Assembly: GCA_036571765.1 (NCBI GenBank)
Contig: BROE01000009.1
Coordinates: forward strand, 12,026,904 to 12,090,903
Source: Plecoglossus altivelis
Lineage: Eukaryota > Chordata > Actinopteri > Osmeriformes > Plecoglossidae
Reading direction: 5' to 3'
Length of the DNA: 64,000 nucleotides
In this document: positions 13,501 to 23,300 of the stretch, piece after piece
How the letters are laid out: each line of letters begins with the position of its first letter
Position numbering within the stretch: position 1 is the stretch's first letter
Program-made: the position numbers and the translations under genes
Notes under the pieces: model-generated
The model's input: the letters and a program-made list of their open reading frames with translations, nothing else
The model's database searches: none
Told to the model about the DNA's origin: nothing

Positions 13501-16500
13501 ATAATTGAACCTCCGAATCTGATACTCTATGATAGACAAACCTAGATATAAACAGGAATACACAAAACGAAAACATTGACAGACACACTGAATAGAAGAC
13601 AGACCTTTTTAAGCAACACCTCCAGGGCAACTTCCACCTCTTTGACTGTGGACTCCACCTGTGTCCTCGCCTGGGGAACAAGACAATGTTTTTGTCTCCA
13701 CCGTGTCTCAACAAGCTCTCCCAACAGGACGTGTAGATGTACAAGGATGTAAGGGACACTATATGGGCCTGTGCAGTATGATGTGAAAGCTACAGGATCC
13801 TACAGTACCTCCAGGGAACAGGCACACACAGAGTCTGCAGGGACGAACAGCAGCACCAACCCCCAGTCTCTGTCTGTCCTTCTGGCCTGAAAGACACACA
13901 CACACACACACACTAAGTGCTGACAAAGTGATATCGTAGTAATTGAAAAGGCAGAGCCAGGTTTGAGCCAGCCACAGCGAGCGAGATAGAATACCTGATG
14001 ATTTGAGAAGGCGAGAGCCAGATCTTCAGCCTGCTCCACCAGACTCCTATGACCCATGAACAGACATATTGTAAACAATGACAGCACTTGGGTAAAATGT
14101 GTGTCTGTGTGTGTGTGTGTGTTTGTTCGTGTTTACCTGTGCTGATAGGTGGATTGCTGGGGTAGGGGTGCCACATCAGTGTTGAACATAGACAGCAGTT
14201 CTGTGAGTAGTTGGGTTGGGGGAGGACCACGGAGAGAGAAAAGGATGGGAATACAAAATGATGAATGAATACACATCATAATCATGAGAACGTTCTTAGG
14301 GAAATCATTTTATATTGAACCAGTCACTTTGTTTCTTTGTATACATACTGTACACTCTCATTAAGACAGAGAGATGGGGTCAATGGCCTTATTGTTTTTA
14401 AAGACCAATGTTATCAGCACGTGTAGATAACAGTTCAAATAGATCCATTTATTGATGCCCTGCGTACCAAGAAAATGCTGCGAGCCAGCCCGGCTCAAGA
14501 TGGTTGCCAAACTGACATATCTGAGCAGTTTCAGTATTAGCTTTTTATCTTTGGCCATGCGTTTTACTACCTTGCTAAAGATAATAGCGAACAGTAGTGT
14601 GAAAGAGCAATTGATTCTGTCCTGTCCCTTCTTTCAAGGTTTCATTATTTTGAAGAGGACAGACAGAGGTCCAGATGGTTAGATGGTGTGTATGAATACG
14701 ACCATAATTCAGTCACAAAACCCGGCTTGTTACGGTCACACTTCCGGTAACATTTCCATGAACTCTGACCTCTTTAACTTGAAACAAATGTTGTGTTCTT
14801 TTTTACAGCGAGGGCATTAGCGAACTGGTAGATAAGATCAAATCTGTTCTGCTTTACGTTTCTGAAAGATTACTACAAAAACTGAGATGAAGAAAGGGGG
14901 TATTGTTCCTCAAGCCCATGGTATTAATCAGTGACAGAAACATGAATTGGACGCTGCTGTAGCGTATGGAGTTCACAGTTCTGGACGGAGCAGACCATGT
15001 TTCAATAAGGAAACGGATACTAAAACACAATGTCCACCCACACACAGAAACTGTTGTGACAAATATATTTCACGGCTTTAGAGAGGAAGTGAACCCAAGG
15101 CTGCTTTTAATCAACTTGTGTTTGATTCCATCTCTGGCAGCCCTACCAAACTGGGAAAACGCCAACATCAATAATGCACTGTAGAAAGTGCATTCAAACG
15201 AATAACAGCTCGCCGGGTGATAAACCTTGAAATCCTCCCATCAGTCTGCAGCTTGTTCTAGAGCAGATGTGAAACAGCTTTTTGGGGCCACATTTTGCAG
15301 TTGTTCTTGATGTAGGAACTGGAAATATAAATTGTTTTCATAAAGGCATTGGATTGAGAATAAGAATTCAAACTTACCAACTACTCCACTGACAATGACT
15401 CTGTCTCCCCTATGGTGGCAAGTGAAATTGAGCACAGTGTGAGGAACATGTAAAAAATAATGGACGAATCAGACATCCATCCATCTGACACAGTGGCCAA
15501 TCAGACGACTTCATGTCTTTGAACCCCATCCAATGAACACAAGAGTTGTGATGACAAAACGATGGCTGCTTACCCGTGTGAGTGTGGAATTCCCATGGTC
15601 GCCACAACGGCAACGTCAGCTGGCCTAAGAGCATGAACTGATGGAGAAGCATAAGAGACACATCAGTGACTGGGAGGTCATGGATGTGTGAACATGGCAT
15701 CTGTACAAGAAGGCTTGAACGACATGTGGATGAATCAGAATACATTAGCTCGGATTTCTTTGAATCCATAAATGTCTGATTTTACCAGAGGATGCAGGGA
15801 GAGCTGGTGCAGTAGAGCAGAGGGTTGTGGGGTACATCTTAGTCTGTAAGGCAGACATACAGCACATGGTTTGGGCTCATTTTCTGGAAGACGGTACTGT
15901 CAGCGATGTGAGCGACACATGGTGCGAGACTGACGGGACAAACACAGTCAAACACAAACCTTCTCTGACTCCTCCACAGGGACGTCCTTGGGGGCTTCAT
16001 GAATGGAAGAGGCATCTAGACGTGGTTGAAATGAAAAAAAAATCAAATGAAACGGCATGTCAGACAGAGACATGTTTTGTTGGAAGTGATCCACATGTTA
16101 CAATCAGGTGATTTTCCTTAAACAGCAGTCATTTTATGTCTATGTAACCGCTACCAGGACTTTGGATATTGAGCAAAGACATACTGGAGCCATAAGTCCT
16201 ACTCACTGTATACCATATCTTCTAATAGGCTACAGTGTGTATCTGGGTGTCTAGGATAAGAACATTTCACTAGAAAGGACAAACATTTGGCATCATGTGA
16301 ACTTGAAATACCGTAACTGATGTTGCCCTTGTGTCCATGACACATTAACCGTAATAGGTTACTTCAGTATTTCCTTGTCTACGAATTCCAAGTTCAATAT
16401 CATTCACAGATTCACATCCAGCCCACTGAATTTCAGTGATTTCTCCCAATGTAGGATTTGTATGTCCAACATAATGCAATTCGTACGAAGGAGACCTTAC

Positions 16501-16573
16501 CTGTTATCTGGGCACAAGGACCCAAAAGGGTCATGGCCAATGTAGCCAGAAGAATCAGTCCAGCTTTATCCAT
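2126..16573 (-). CDS. plb1: Phospholipase B1, membrane-associated (three GDSL-lipase repeats)
   Basis: Secretory-pathway membrane phospholipase B/lipase. Forty-three exons join in frame to about 1117 aa: a signal peptide (about 1-22), three lipase repeats and a C-terminal membrane segment (about 1070-1094). Repeat 1 (about 43-340) has GIP where the GDS serine should be and lacks GGND and DCFH, so it is probably inactive. Repeat 2 has GDSIT (Ser371), GGND (483-486) and DCFH (624-627). Repeat 3 has GDSLT (Ser732), GGND (838-841) and DCFH (977-980). Human PLB1 has four repeats and about 1450 aa. Exon starts: 16573, 16015, 15843, 15637, 15409, 14200, 14046, 13886, 13670, 13420, 13159, 12889, 12609, 12167, 11900, 11696, 11544, 11367, 11169, 10713, 10431, 10263, 10085, 9903, 9304, 8995, 8690, 8502, 8281, 8102, 7885, 7719, 7156, 6924, 6626, 6452, 4494, 4140, 3487, 3060, 2793, 2585, 2413. 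One copy of a duplicated exon pair is left out. Confidence 0.93.
3583..3676. repeat. Palindromic (TATAGATC)n/(TA)n AT-rich repeat
   Basis: Tandem ATATAGATCT-type units run into a pure TA stretch and end with TATATATTT. Units are near-palindromic, so the tract could fold into hairpins or cruciforms. It lies in the plb1 intron between the exons at 4046-4140 and 3406-3487. Confidence 0.85.
5088..5200. repeat. (GA)n-rich microsatellite
   Basis: GA repeats with GGGA interruptions in a plb1 intron, directly left of the tandem duplication. Confidence 0.9.
5573..5827 (-). other. plb1: plb1 duplicated exon pair, copy A
   Basis: Exons at 5776-5827 and 5573-5653 encode the same protein segment as copy B, 799 bp away. 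Exons and splice sites are intact. The pair is 133 nt, not a multiple of three. If spliced after copy B, the 52-nt exon is read out of frame and reaches TAA near its end. The copies can therefore only be used one at a time, or one of them is an assembly artefact. Confidence 0.85.
6372..6626 (-). other. plb1: plb1 duplicated exon pair, copy B
   Basis: Two exons, 6575-6626 (52 nt) and 6372-6452 (81 nt), encode part of repeat 3, including the FIGGNDLCQYC block. They fit the phase of the upstream exon (6825-6924, ends in phase 2) and leave phase 0 for the next unique exon (4429-4494). This is the copy used in the CDS entry. Copy A would fit equally well. Confidence 0.85.
7986..8012. repeat. Poly-C tract (about 24 C)
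   Basis: Homopolymer C run followed by CCCCG repeats, only about 30 bp beyond the donor of the plb1 exon at 8042-8102. Length in the assembly may be unreliable. Confidence 0.9.
8691..8722. repeat. (GA)n microsatellite forming a plb1 splice acceptor tract
   Basis: On the minus strand this reads (CT)n followed by CAG and the exon at 8595-8690, so the microsatellite is the polypyrimidine tract of that exon's acceptor. The exon carries the DCFH motif of repeat 2. Confidence 0.85.
9449..9783 (+). mobile_element. tRNA-derived SINE (fish V-SINE-like)
   Basis: The head looks like a tRNA: an A-box-like TGGCCTAATGG at 9457-9467 and a B-box-like GGTTCGATTC at 9501-9510. A tRNA-unrelated body follows (TGCCCTTGAGCAAGGC, CCACTGCTCCGGGTGT, TTGGATGGGTTAAATGCAGA) and a tail of CTTCA-like units. 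This layout and body are familiar from abundant teleost SINEs. It lies antisense in a plb1 intron, its tail within about 20 bp of the splice donor of the exon at 9803-9903. It cannot form a proper tRNA gene because the head runs straight into SINE body. The exact family name is uncertain. Confidence 0.85.
10541..10597. repeat. (GA)n microsatellite
   Basis: Long GA repeat just downstream (in transcript sense) of the donor of the plb1 exon at 10605-10713. A second GA-rich block precedes it at 10480-10540. Open frames across it encode only Arg/Glu or Ser/Leu runs. Confidence 0.9.
13029..13052. repeat. (CA)n microsatellite
   Basis: Simple CA repeat in the plb1 intron between the exons at 13084-13159 and 12794-12889. 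Similar short CA/TG tracts in plb1 introns lie at 11700-11720 and 13890-13912. Confidence 0.85.
16501..16573 (-). other. plb1: plb1 exon 1: start codon and signal peptide
   Basis: Encodes MDKAGLILLATLAMTLLGPC and a few more residues, a typical cleavable signal peptide with a hydrophobic core. It ends in phase 1 at a GTAAGG donor. It is the first in-frame ATG that joins correctly to exon 2 (15960-16015) and exon 3 (15786-15843), which restores the VHALRP opening of repeat 1. Confidence 0.85.
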
Positions 16574-18380
16574 GCTGATAGCAGAGCCTTACTGCACTGC
16601 ACTGTCTAGTAGTCCTCTCTGTTTCTCAATCACTGTCACTTGTCCTGCTTTGTCAGAAAGTCTTCCTTGGGTTGTCCTGTCCACTGTTTTATTCTCACCC
16701 TCCCTTTTATCTCCTCATCTAATCTCGGAACAACACATATCTCTAACCGCATGCCCCTCCCCTTACCTGCAGCCCCACTCACTGCCCACCTGTGTGGCCG
16801 TTTTTAGTCTTTGTCTCTACATGCACCTCAGACTACATTAGGGTTCATAAGTTTCACAATAGTTTTGGAGTCAGTTCTTTGGACCTCTTGGACTCAATGA
16901 TAACTACTCTAGCGGAGACTTGTATTTGTAATTTGGCATGTTTAAGGGTGTGTGTGTGTGGGGGGGGGATACATCACCCCTTCCTCCTCATGCAGGATTT
17001 ACAAGATGACTGTGAAGTTGTTGTTAGCGTAGACACGTGTTAGCGCACACATGAGGTGGCAGATGTGGGCCAGTGAGCTCAGGCAGACAGAGGTCTTGGT
17101 GTTGGAGTTCCTGAGTTCTGCCTCTTCCAACCTTCCCACTATGAGGAGAAACTGCTTCAGACCGAAACTACAGACAAGACAGCCACACTTCTACAAGCCT
17201 TAACATAAAACTGTCAAATAATGGTCCAAACGTTTCCTGTTAAAAGTACGGTATTTGGAATGTTCCAAATCTGTTCTATCTAAAGATGTCATTAGACTGT
17301 TATTACACAATGATACAAATCTGTGATAGAAATCCATTTAAGGGGGTTTATGGTGAACATAAAACAGAATGGGTGTGTCATACTTGATGTGTGGCGTGAG
17401 CCTCATAAACTCATTGACAACTGGTGTGGTTCTGTGACATGTGCAGAGACTAACCTACGATTAGATTCAGACATGATAAGATACGATTGTTGACTTGTCA
17501 TCTCGTCGTCCCTGCAAGCTCAAATTAAAGCATGTGAGCCTTGATATGATGTAGGGTCAAGGAACACAGGAGGATGTAGTGAAAGGCATCGTTTGCTTTT
17601 AGAACAGTGGGTGATGCAAGTGATTTAATGGGCTGTATAAAGTCAATCTCCGAGGTGCGTGATGGCGACATGCATCTTTTTTAAGGTGACAGTGCAACAT
17701 CTACAGACACACTGAAGATGTGAGATAAGATAAACAGGGAAAGGCAGTTCATGGGGAAGATGTCGTGCACAAAACAACACATTTACGTAAGCATGGATCA
17801 ATGGTTTTCCTCTCAGACAGCATGAATGTTCACAAGTTTGTACATCGACAATACTCAGTAATCAAATGTACTATTAATAAAACTCTTTCCTGATGGGCCA
17901 AAGGAAGAAGGTCCTTTATAAAGCCTATGGGGTCTACTCTGTAGTATACAATGTAATAGGTTTTGATATTTAACTGATAATGAGGTTGACATCAACAATG
18001 AAATCTAGAAACTAGCACTTTTGCTAGATTTTGTTTTCTATATAGAATTCCATTAGACTATTTCATTTATATTACATCCACAATGCTGAAAATAGAGAGG
18101 ATTTGAGCCCATATAAAAACAGGGTTTTGCCAAGAGGCCAAAGTTCCTTAATCATTACTGCACCGACTGAGCACATGGATTCTTGACTCCATCATGTACT
18201 TTGAACTACTAACTGAACTATTACTAACCAACCCGTAACTGTTATGACAAATGAGAATAGGATAAGCCTTCTGCAAATTCATCGAGATAATTTAGTTCTT
18301 ACCGCCACGAAGCCAATGATTCGTGCTGCATTTCTGACATCTTGTGGATGAAGATGGTACTGGTGAACGAAGTTAAACCG
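16574..18380. other. Intergenic region between divergent plb1 and ypel5
   Basis: About 1.8 kb between the plb1 start and the ypel5 5' region. It should contain both promoters. Simple-sequence content is low apart from a TG/G tract near 16948-16969. No open frame has coding character and no repeat family is recognisable. Confidence 0.6.
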
Positions 18381-18503
18381 GATGTTGACACAGACCGAGA
18401 GCGCAGGAACAGCTGAGAAAGGACAACAAAGCAACGACGACGACGACGACAAACGCACAACTGCCTAAAAGGTAGATTTGAAAAGAGAAAGATTTGACAT
18501 AAA
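18380..18503 (+). promoter_or_regulatory. Possible ypel5 non-coding first exon / promoter region
   Basis: A good donor (AACG followed by GTGAGA) sits at 18503/18504, and an acceptor (TATATGTTTCAG) lies just before 18826, upstream of the ypel5 ATG. YPEL5 genes usually have non-coding 5' exons, so this stretch, with its (GAC)n run at 18437-18452, is a reasonable first-exon candidate. It is inference from splice motifs only. Confidence 0.35.
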
Positions 18504-18843
18504 CGGTGAGAACTTTGCGAGGAGTACACTTCGTGTTCTTATTTAAGCTAGAACAGTTGAAAAATTGACGCGAAAGATACTGTCATGAGATATGTTTATG
18601 TCTCACCTAGCTAGCTTGCTAGCTGGTTAGCCATTCTGCCATGATGGCATTTCATGCTTGTCAAGATGACAGTTCTAGTGTAGTGAAAATAAAGTGTACA
18701 TCTTTCTTCTTTCAATACATTTCATTGTCAGCGAAGGGACAATAGTCATCGTAGGTTCAGAGTACTCTCCCATTATCTGTTAGTTTCCCTTGTCATCTTA
18801 CAAACTCGGCTATATGTTTCAGCAGGTAAGTTCCCGAGGCAAC

Positions 18844-19370
18844 ATGGGGCGCATCTTCCTGGACCACATCGGGGGCACGCGTCTCTTCTCCTGTGCCAAC
18901 TGTGACACCATCCTGACCAACCGCTCGGAGCTCATCTCTACTCGCTTCACTGGCGCCACAGGCCGAGCCTTCCTCTTCAACAAGGTAGCCTCACACAACA
19001 TCCACACTCTAACGCTTGCCCGCCCGTGCCAAACATCCTAAACCATCCTGCATTGTTTAACAATTGCAATGTTGAAATTGTGCAAGACTACCCATGTTAT
19101 GCTAAATAGCAACTACTGAAAAACAGTGCGTGTCCAACATTTCAGGTGGTGAACCTGCAGTACAGCGAGGTGCAGGACAGAGTGATGCTGACAGGCAGGC
19201 ACATGGTGCGAGACGTCAGCTGCAAGAACTGCAACAGCAAGTTGGGCTGGATCTACGAGTTTGCCACCGAGGACAGCCAGCGCTACAAGGAGGGCCGCGT
19301 CATCCTGGAGAGGGCGCTGGTGAGAGAGAGCGAGGGCTTCGAGGAGCACGTCCCCTCAGACAACTCCTGA
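18844..19370 (+). CDS. ypel5: Yippee-like 5
   Basis: Small zinc-binding Yippee-domain protein, known as a subunit/regulator of the CTLH (GID-like) E3 ubiquitin ligase and a RANBP9 partner. Two coding exons, 18844-18984 (141 nt) and 19146-19370 (225 nt), join in phase 0 to exactly 121 aa, the usual YPEL5 length. The protein opens MGRIFLDHIGGTRLFSCANC and carries the two paired zinc-ligand motifs CANC (Cys17/Cys20) and CKNC (Cys73/Cys76). The C-terminus ends EEHVPSDNS, as expected for YPEL5 rather than YPEL1-4. The gene is divergent from plb1 and convergent with lclat1. The sequence looks essentially unchanged from other vertebrates, in line with strong constraint on this family. Confidence 0.98.
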
Positions 19371-20825
19371 GCCCCCGCTGGGATGAATCTGCTCTCTACA
19401 CCACCCCCACCACCACCACCACCCTCACCTCCACCTCCCCCAAAGGCCCTATGCCCTATCCCTCTGACCTCCACCTTTCCAAGCCAAGTCCTAGTCACAG
19501 AAACGGACCTTTCGACCCCCTTTGGATTGGCTGGATCTCTTGATGCTGTTTTGGCTTTGTGTGACCCCCTACTCCCCTCTCCCCGCTCCCCTCCCCTCAG
19601 AGGACTTCCTGTGTGAATACTTTGACAAGGTCCCTCCTTTCCCGCTGTGTAGAGTCCATGCACGTTCACACACAGATCTCTTAACACCAATGCGCAAGTT
19701 TCATGGCACACAACTTTGGTCACACTCACTCGCACACACTCGCAGGCATGCTACTTAAGATCAAACATTGACCCTGTTGTGGTGTCACTAGTATAGTTGC
19801 TGTCACGGTAGATAGGTACCGGGACAAAATAGGATGCTTTTGTCAACAGATTCCAGCAGATGAAACACTGGGACATTGGCATGAATCTTGTTTAATAGTC
19901 TGATAAGATAGCTCACTTTGCTACTAGCTGACACACAGAAACACCATGGGATATTATGTTTCATGTCCAGTGTTGTGTTGTGGTCGACCTTGTGTTAGTG
20001 TTGTGTGCTGTACCTCTCCAGAACAACAACTCAGACTGTCAATATTTAGACAAGCATTGATTTAGGCAACATATATTTCTTGTACAAACTGATGAAATGC
20101 TTTTGAAGTGGCAGTTAAAGAGCTCTTGTGTTCCATCCCTGCTGTGCGCATCTTGGACATGGAAGCATCTTCTGATAGCATGTATCAACTTGTAGCCTAT
20201 TTCATCCAGCTGATTCTCTCTGAGTATGGATGCTGTGCGCGTGCAGTTGGGTTTGACCAGTCGCTTTGACCAGTGACTTGTCAGAATGACAGACCTCCCC
20301 TTCAAACCTCCACCCCCCATCCCCCCGGCCCGCCCCTCCCACCCCTTCCTTTCCCGGAGCGTGTGAGGTGTGTGGGCCAGGGACTTCTCTCTGGAATGCT
20401 TGGAGCAGGGCAGACGTGTGCCCTTACAGACTGGTGGCCTGCTGTGCTGGCGTGACCTGGACACTAACCGCTGCTCCCAAACCTAAGCTGTGCAAGGAAG
20501 AGAGATGCTGTGGGACTGAGGTCCCTCAGTCACCTGGAACCTGCCATGTCCCAACCCTGCCCAGGCCAACGTGCATAAGGTGGACATGGGCAGGTGATGA
20601 CATTATTGCTTCTTCTCATTATTATCCTTTTATTATTAGTCGGTATACTTAATGTACGATTGTATTATTCTTAGTGAGATTTTATGGTTTCAATCGTTTG
20701 AGATGGCTCTTGCGTTATGTTTCTTGATGAGAGGTTTAAAAAAAGCAAGCTTGTTTTTTTTCTGTTGACTTTTACCTAGATTTAATCTCTAGTAAAGATT
20801 TCTGAATAAAGAGTCAAGTATTGCA
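19371..20825 (+). other. ypel5: ypel5 3' UTR
   Basis: About 1.45 kb of non-coding sequence from the stop codon to a poly(A) signal. It begins with a (CCA)n-rich stretch at 19400-19445. Open frames in it on both strands are proline/glycine-rich by-products of that composition. Confidence 0.65.
20805..20810 (+). terminator. ypel5 poly(A) signal
   Basis: AATAAA on the plus strand about 1.4 kb after the ypel5 stop, with a GT-rich stretch (GTGTGGTTGGTCTGTGT) about 20 bp further on, as expected of a cleavage site. Confidence 0.65.
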
Positions 20826-23300
20826 GCAGTGTGGTTGGTCTGTGTCCTTGCAGGCAGACGTTCACTTGTAAAGCACTAGGGGGCAGCAACACACTGAACA
20901 AAACATTGGCTTTTAAAAGAACATTAGCATTGTAGGCTGTCCTCTTTATGTTCAACAACCAAGTACACAAGTTAAATGTTCTACATGAGAAAAGAGGAAC
21001 AGTCACGAAACAGTATTACTCATTTAAAGTTCTGTGCCACTATGGTCAGCCTTAATATATACTGTATATATATGTATATATATATATATGTGTGTGTGTA
21101 TTTATCTTATGTAAACATATAACACATAGTGTTAAAAAAAAGTAGGCGTGGACCCATATAAAATGTTGTGTAATGAAAATAGGCCATACATTTACTACTA
21201 CCACTGACACATCTGTGAAATCAAACATTGACCTTAGGTGACCTTTAATAAAGAGCGCATGCCCCTGGCTATCTTGAAAGGTGCTCGCTAATAACGTTGT
21301 CAGTCACACTCTAAATCCATCAGACAGTCATTGTGTATTCCTGACCATAGACATGTATACGCAAGTGGGAGAACGAGAGCCATTTACTGAAGTCTCATGC
21401 AACAGGATCTGCATGGCAAGCTGTGTCAAGACAGACTTGGCTTACCCACTCTGACACTCATTCAACACTGGATACAAATTATAGTTGGCTTTGGTACTGT
21501 GTAAAATAGGCTTATGGACAGGCAGTGACGAAGTAGTCTTAATCCAGCTATAGATATGACTGAGTCCTCACTGTTATTTTTAGAGCTGATCTTGTTGGGT
21601 GCTCTCTTGGTGGGTGTCTGGTTGGATGTGAGCGTTCGTGTGTGTGTGTGTGTGCGTGCGTGTGTGTGTTCGTGTTCGGCACAACATGGTCGGTGGTCCT
21701 TTAGTGGTGGACAAGCTTTCCTGAACACATACTTGACAACACTCACTGACACCAATCAGGTCTCCAGCTCCCGTATGTTGGCAGGACATGAGAAGTGCAT
21801 ACTGGATATTCACAGGAACGTGTGAACGCATACTGGATATACTCAAAAGGCACCCAGGACAATGGAACCCCATAATAGGAGGATCCCATCCAGTACAAAG
21901 AGAGGAGATCTACAGTAGACACAACTCTTGTACCAGCTGAGGTGTCAGGGCACACTCACCGGCAGGTGTGATGAGTAAACACACCCTGCGGTGTCCTAGG
22001 CTCTCTCCAGCTCTAAGCCACTCCATCTGTAAGCAGCCAACACACATGAGGTCACCTAAATAGCTGAAGGTAATCAGGCCTTTCTGCTCACTGATGCTCA
22101 GCATGCCACAGGCCAAACCCTGAGCCGAGTCTGACAGGGTGGGGTTGGCGTGCGTGCGTGGAGTTTAACGATGGCTTCCAAGTTCTTTCCAAAGTATTTG
22201 CGCGAATCCATCGCATTGTCTCCGTGATGCTGTTTGGAAACGCTGTGTCATCGTGGGAACGAGGGAGGCTGCTACTGGGTGTTTTGGGCGTGAGGGTCAG
22301 TCTTGGGAGGAGAGGGGCGAGAGGGCGAGATGTGGGAGTGCAGTCAGCCCATCTTGTTGGCTCACTGGATGACGGCATGTGGATCTGCATCGTGCCTCCA
22401 CCCACTACAGACCAGTCATAAGTAGACTTCTATAGAAGCACAGGGGATGCAGATAACCGAGAAAAAGGATGGAGTTGGAGGGGTGGAGGGGATATAAAAA
22501 ACACTGGCAACGTAATTGTATCCGTAATCGGCCAATGATTCATAGTTGCTGGGTGTCTATTTTTAAAAGGCTTGCATTAATCGGGAGTCTTGCACTCGTA
22601 TTGTCAGTCATCTATTACCAACTGTCAGCCAGCATGAGCACCCCACCCCACCCAGGATTAGTCTGCAGTGTATAATAAGAACAGATAGTGGGGGAGGGGG
22701 GAGACTGAGCAGAGAGACTGACAAAAAGACAGATTGAGCGTGAAACAGGGAAAGTGAGAGAGAGGCAGGGGTAAACGGAAGGATGCAAAGAGTCAAAGAG
22801 GACAGAGACGTCGTTCCATCAGCAGCAAGACAGGAAATAGTAATAGTTCCATTGACATCACTCGCCATCACGTTGCTAGGAAACGAGGGAGTCAACATTG
22901 GTTGCCAAGGCAACCCCACTTCACCTTCAAATCTCTTGCCCTCTGCATGTCTGCGGTAGTCTTGTGTGTGTGTGTGTGTCAGACAGAGAAAGAGAGTGAT
23001 GTTGTGTAACAAGAGTGCCTGTTGACTCACTCACTGCAATAGGGTTCATCAGGATCGCTGCGGAAGTACCTCTGTCTGCCTGTCATGGCAGAAAAACGCT
23101 GAATTTGTACAAAGTGACATGACTCCGCAAACATAATTTGATTTCACTTTTGCTAATGCCTTCTGAAGGTCATTTTATCAGTGACAGTGTGGTGTCATGA
23201 ACGTAGAGTGGATCTGGGGTCTATCCTGTATGAGTAGCATCTCTGATCGTCCCAGCAGGAGACACCTTTACACAAGCTGAAAAGAAACCAGGGCTACGAC
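20826..23300. other. Intergenic region between convergent ypel5 and lclat1
   Basis: Contains a TA/TG repeat at 21058-21100, a (TG)n tract at 21638-21670, an unexplained minus-strand open segment at about 21910-22150 and two RFX X-box-like palindromes at 22872-22914. No gene is recognised. Confidence 0.5.
22872..22914. promoter_or_regulatory. Paired RFX X-box-like palindromes
   Basis: GTTGCTAGGAAAC at 22872-22884 and GTTGCCAAGGCAAC at 22901-22914. The second is a perfect inverted repeat (GTTGCC, AA, GGCAAC) matching the RFX consensus; the first matches with a weaker right half. They are about 29 bp apart, close to three helical turns. No promoter for a known gene is evident nearby. Confidence 0.5.

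Noticed and set aside
19283..19735. Minus-strand Gly-rich open frame opposite ypel5
   Set aside because: Shadow of the ypel5 coding exon and the (CCA)n part of its 3' UTR.
22088..22405. Minus-strand open frame of 105 codons
   Set aside because: It overlaps the unexplained segment in a different frame, is Ser/Pro/Thr-rich, and has no recognised domain or splice support.
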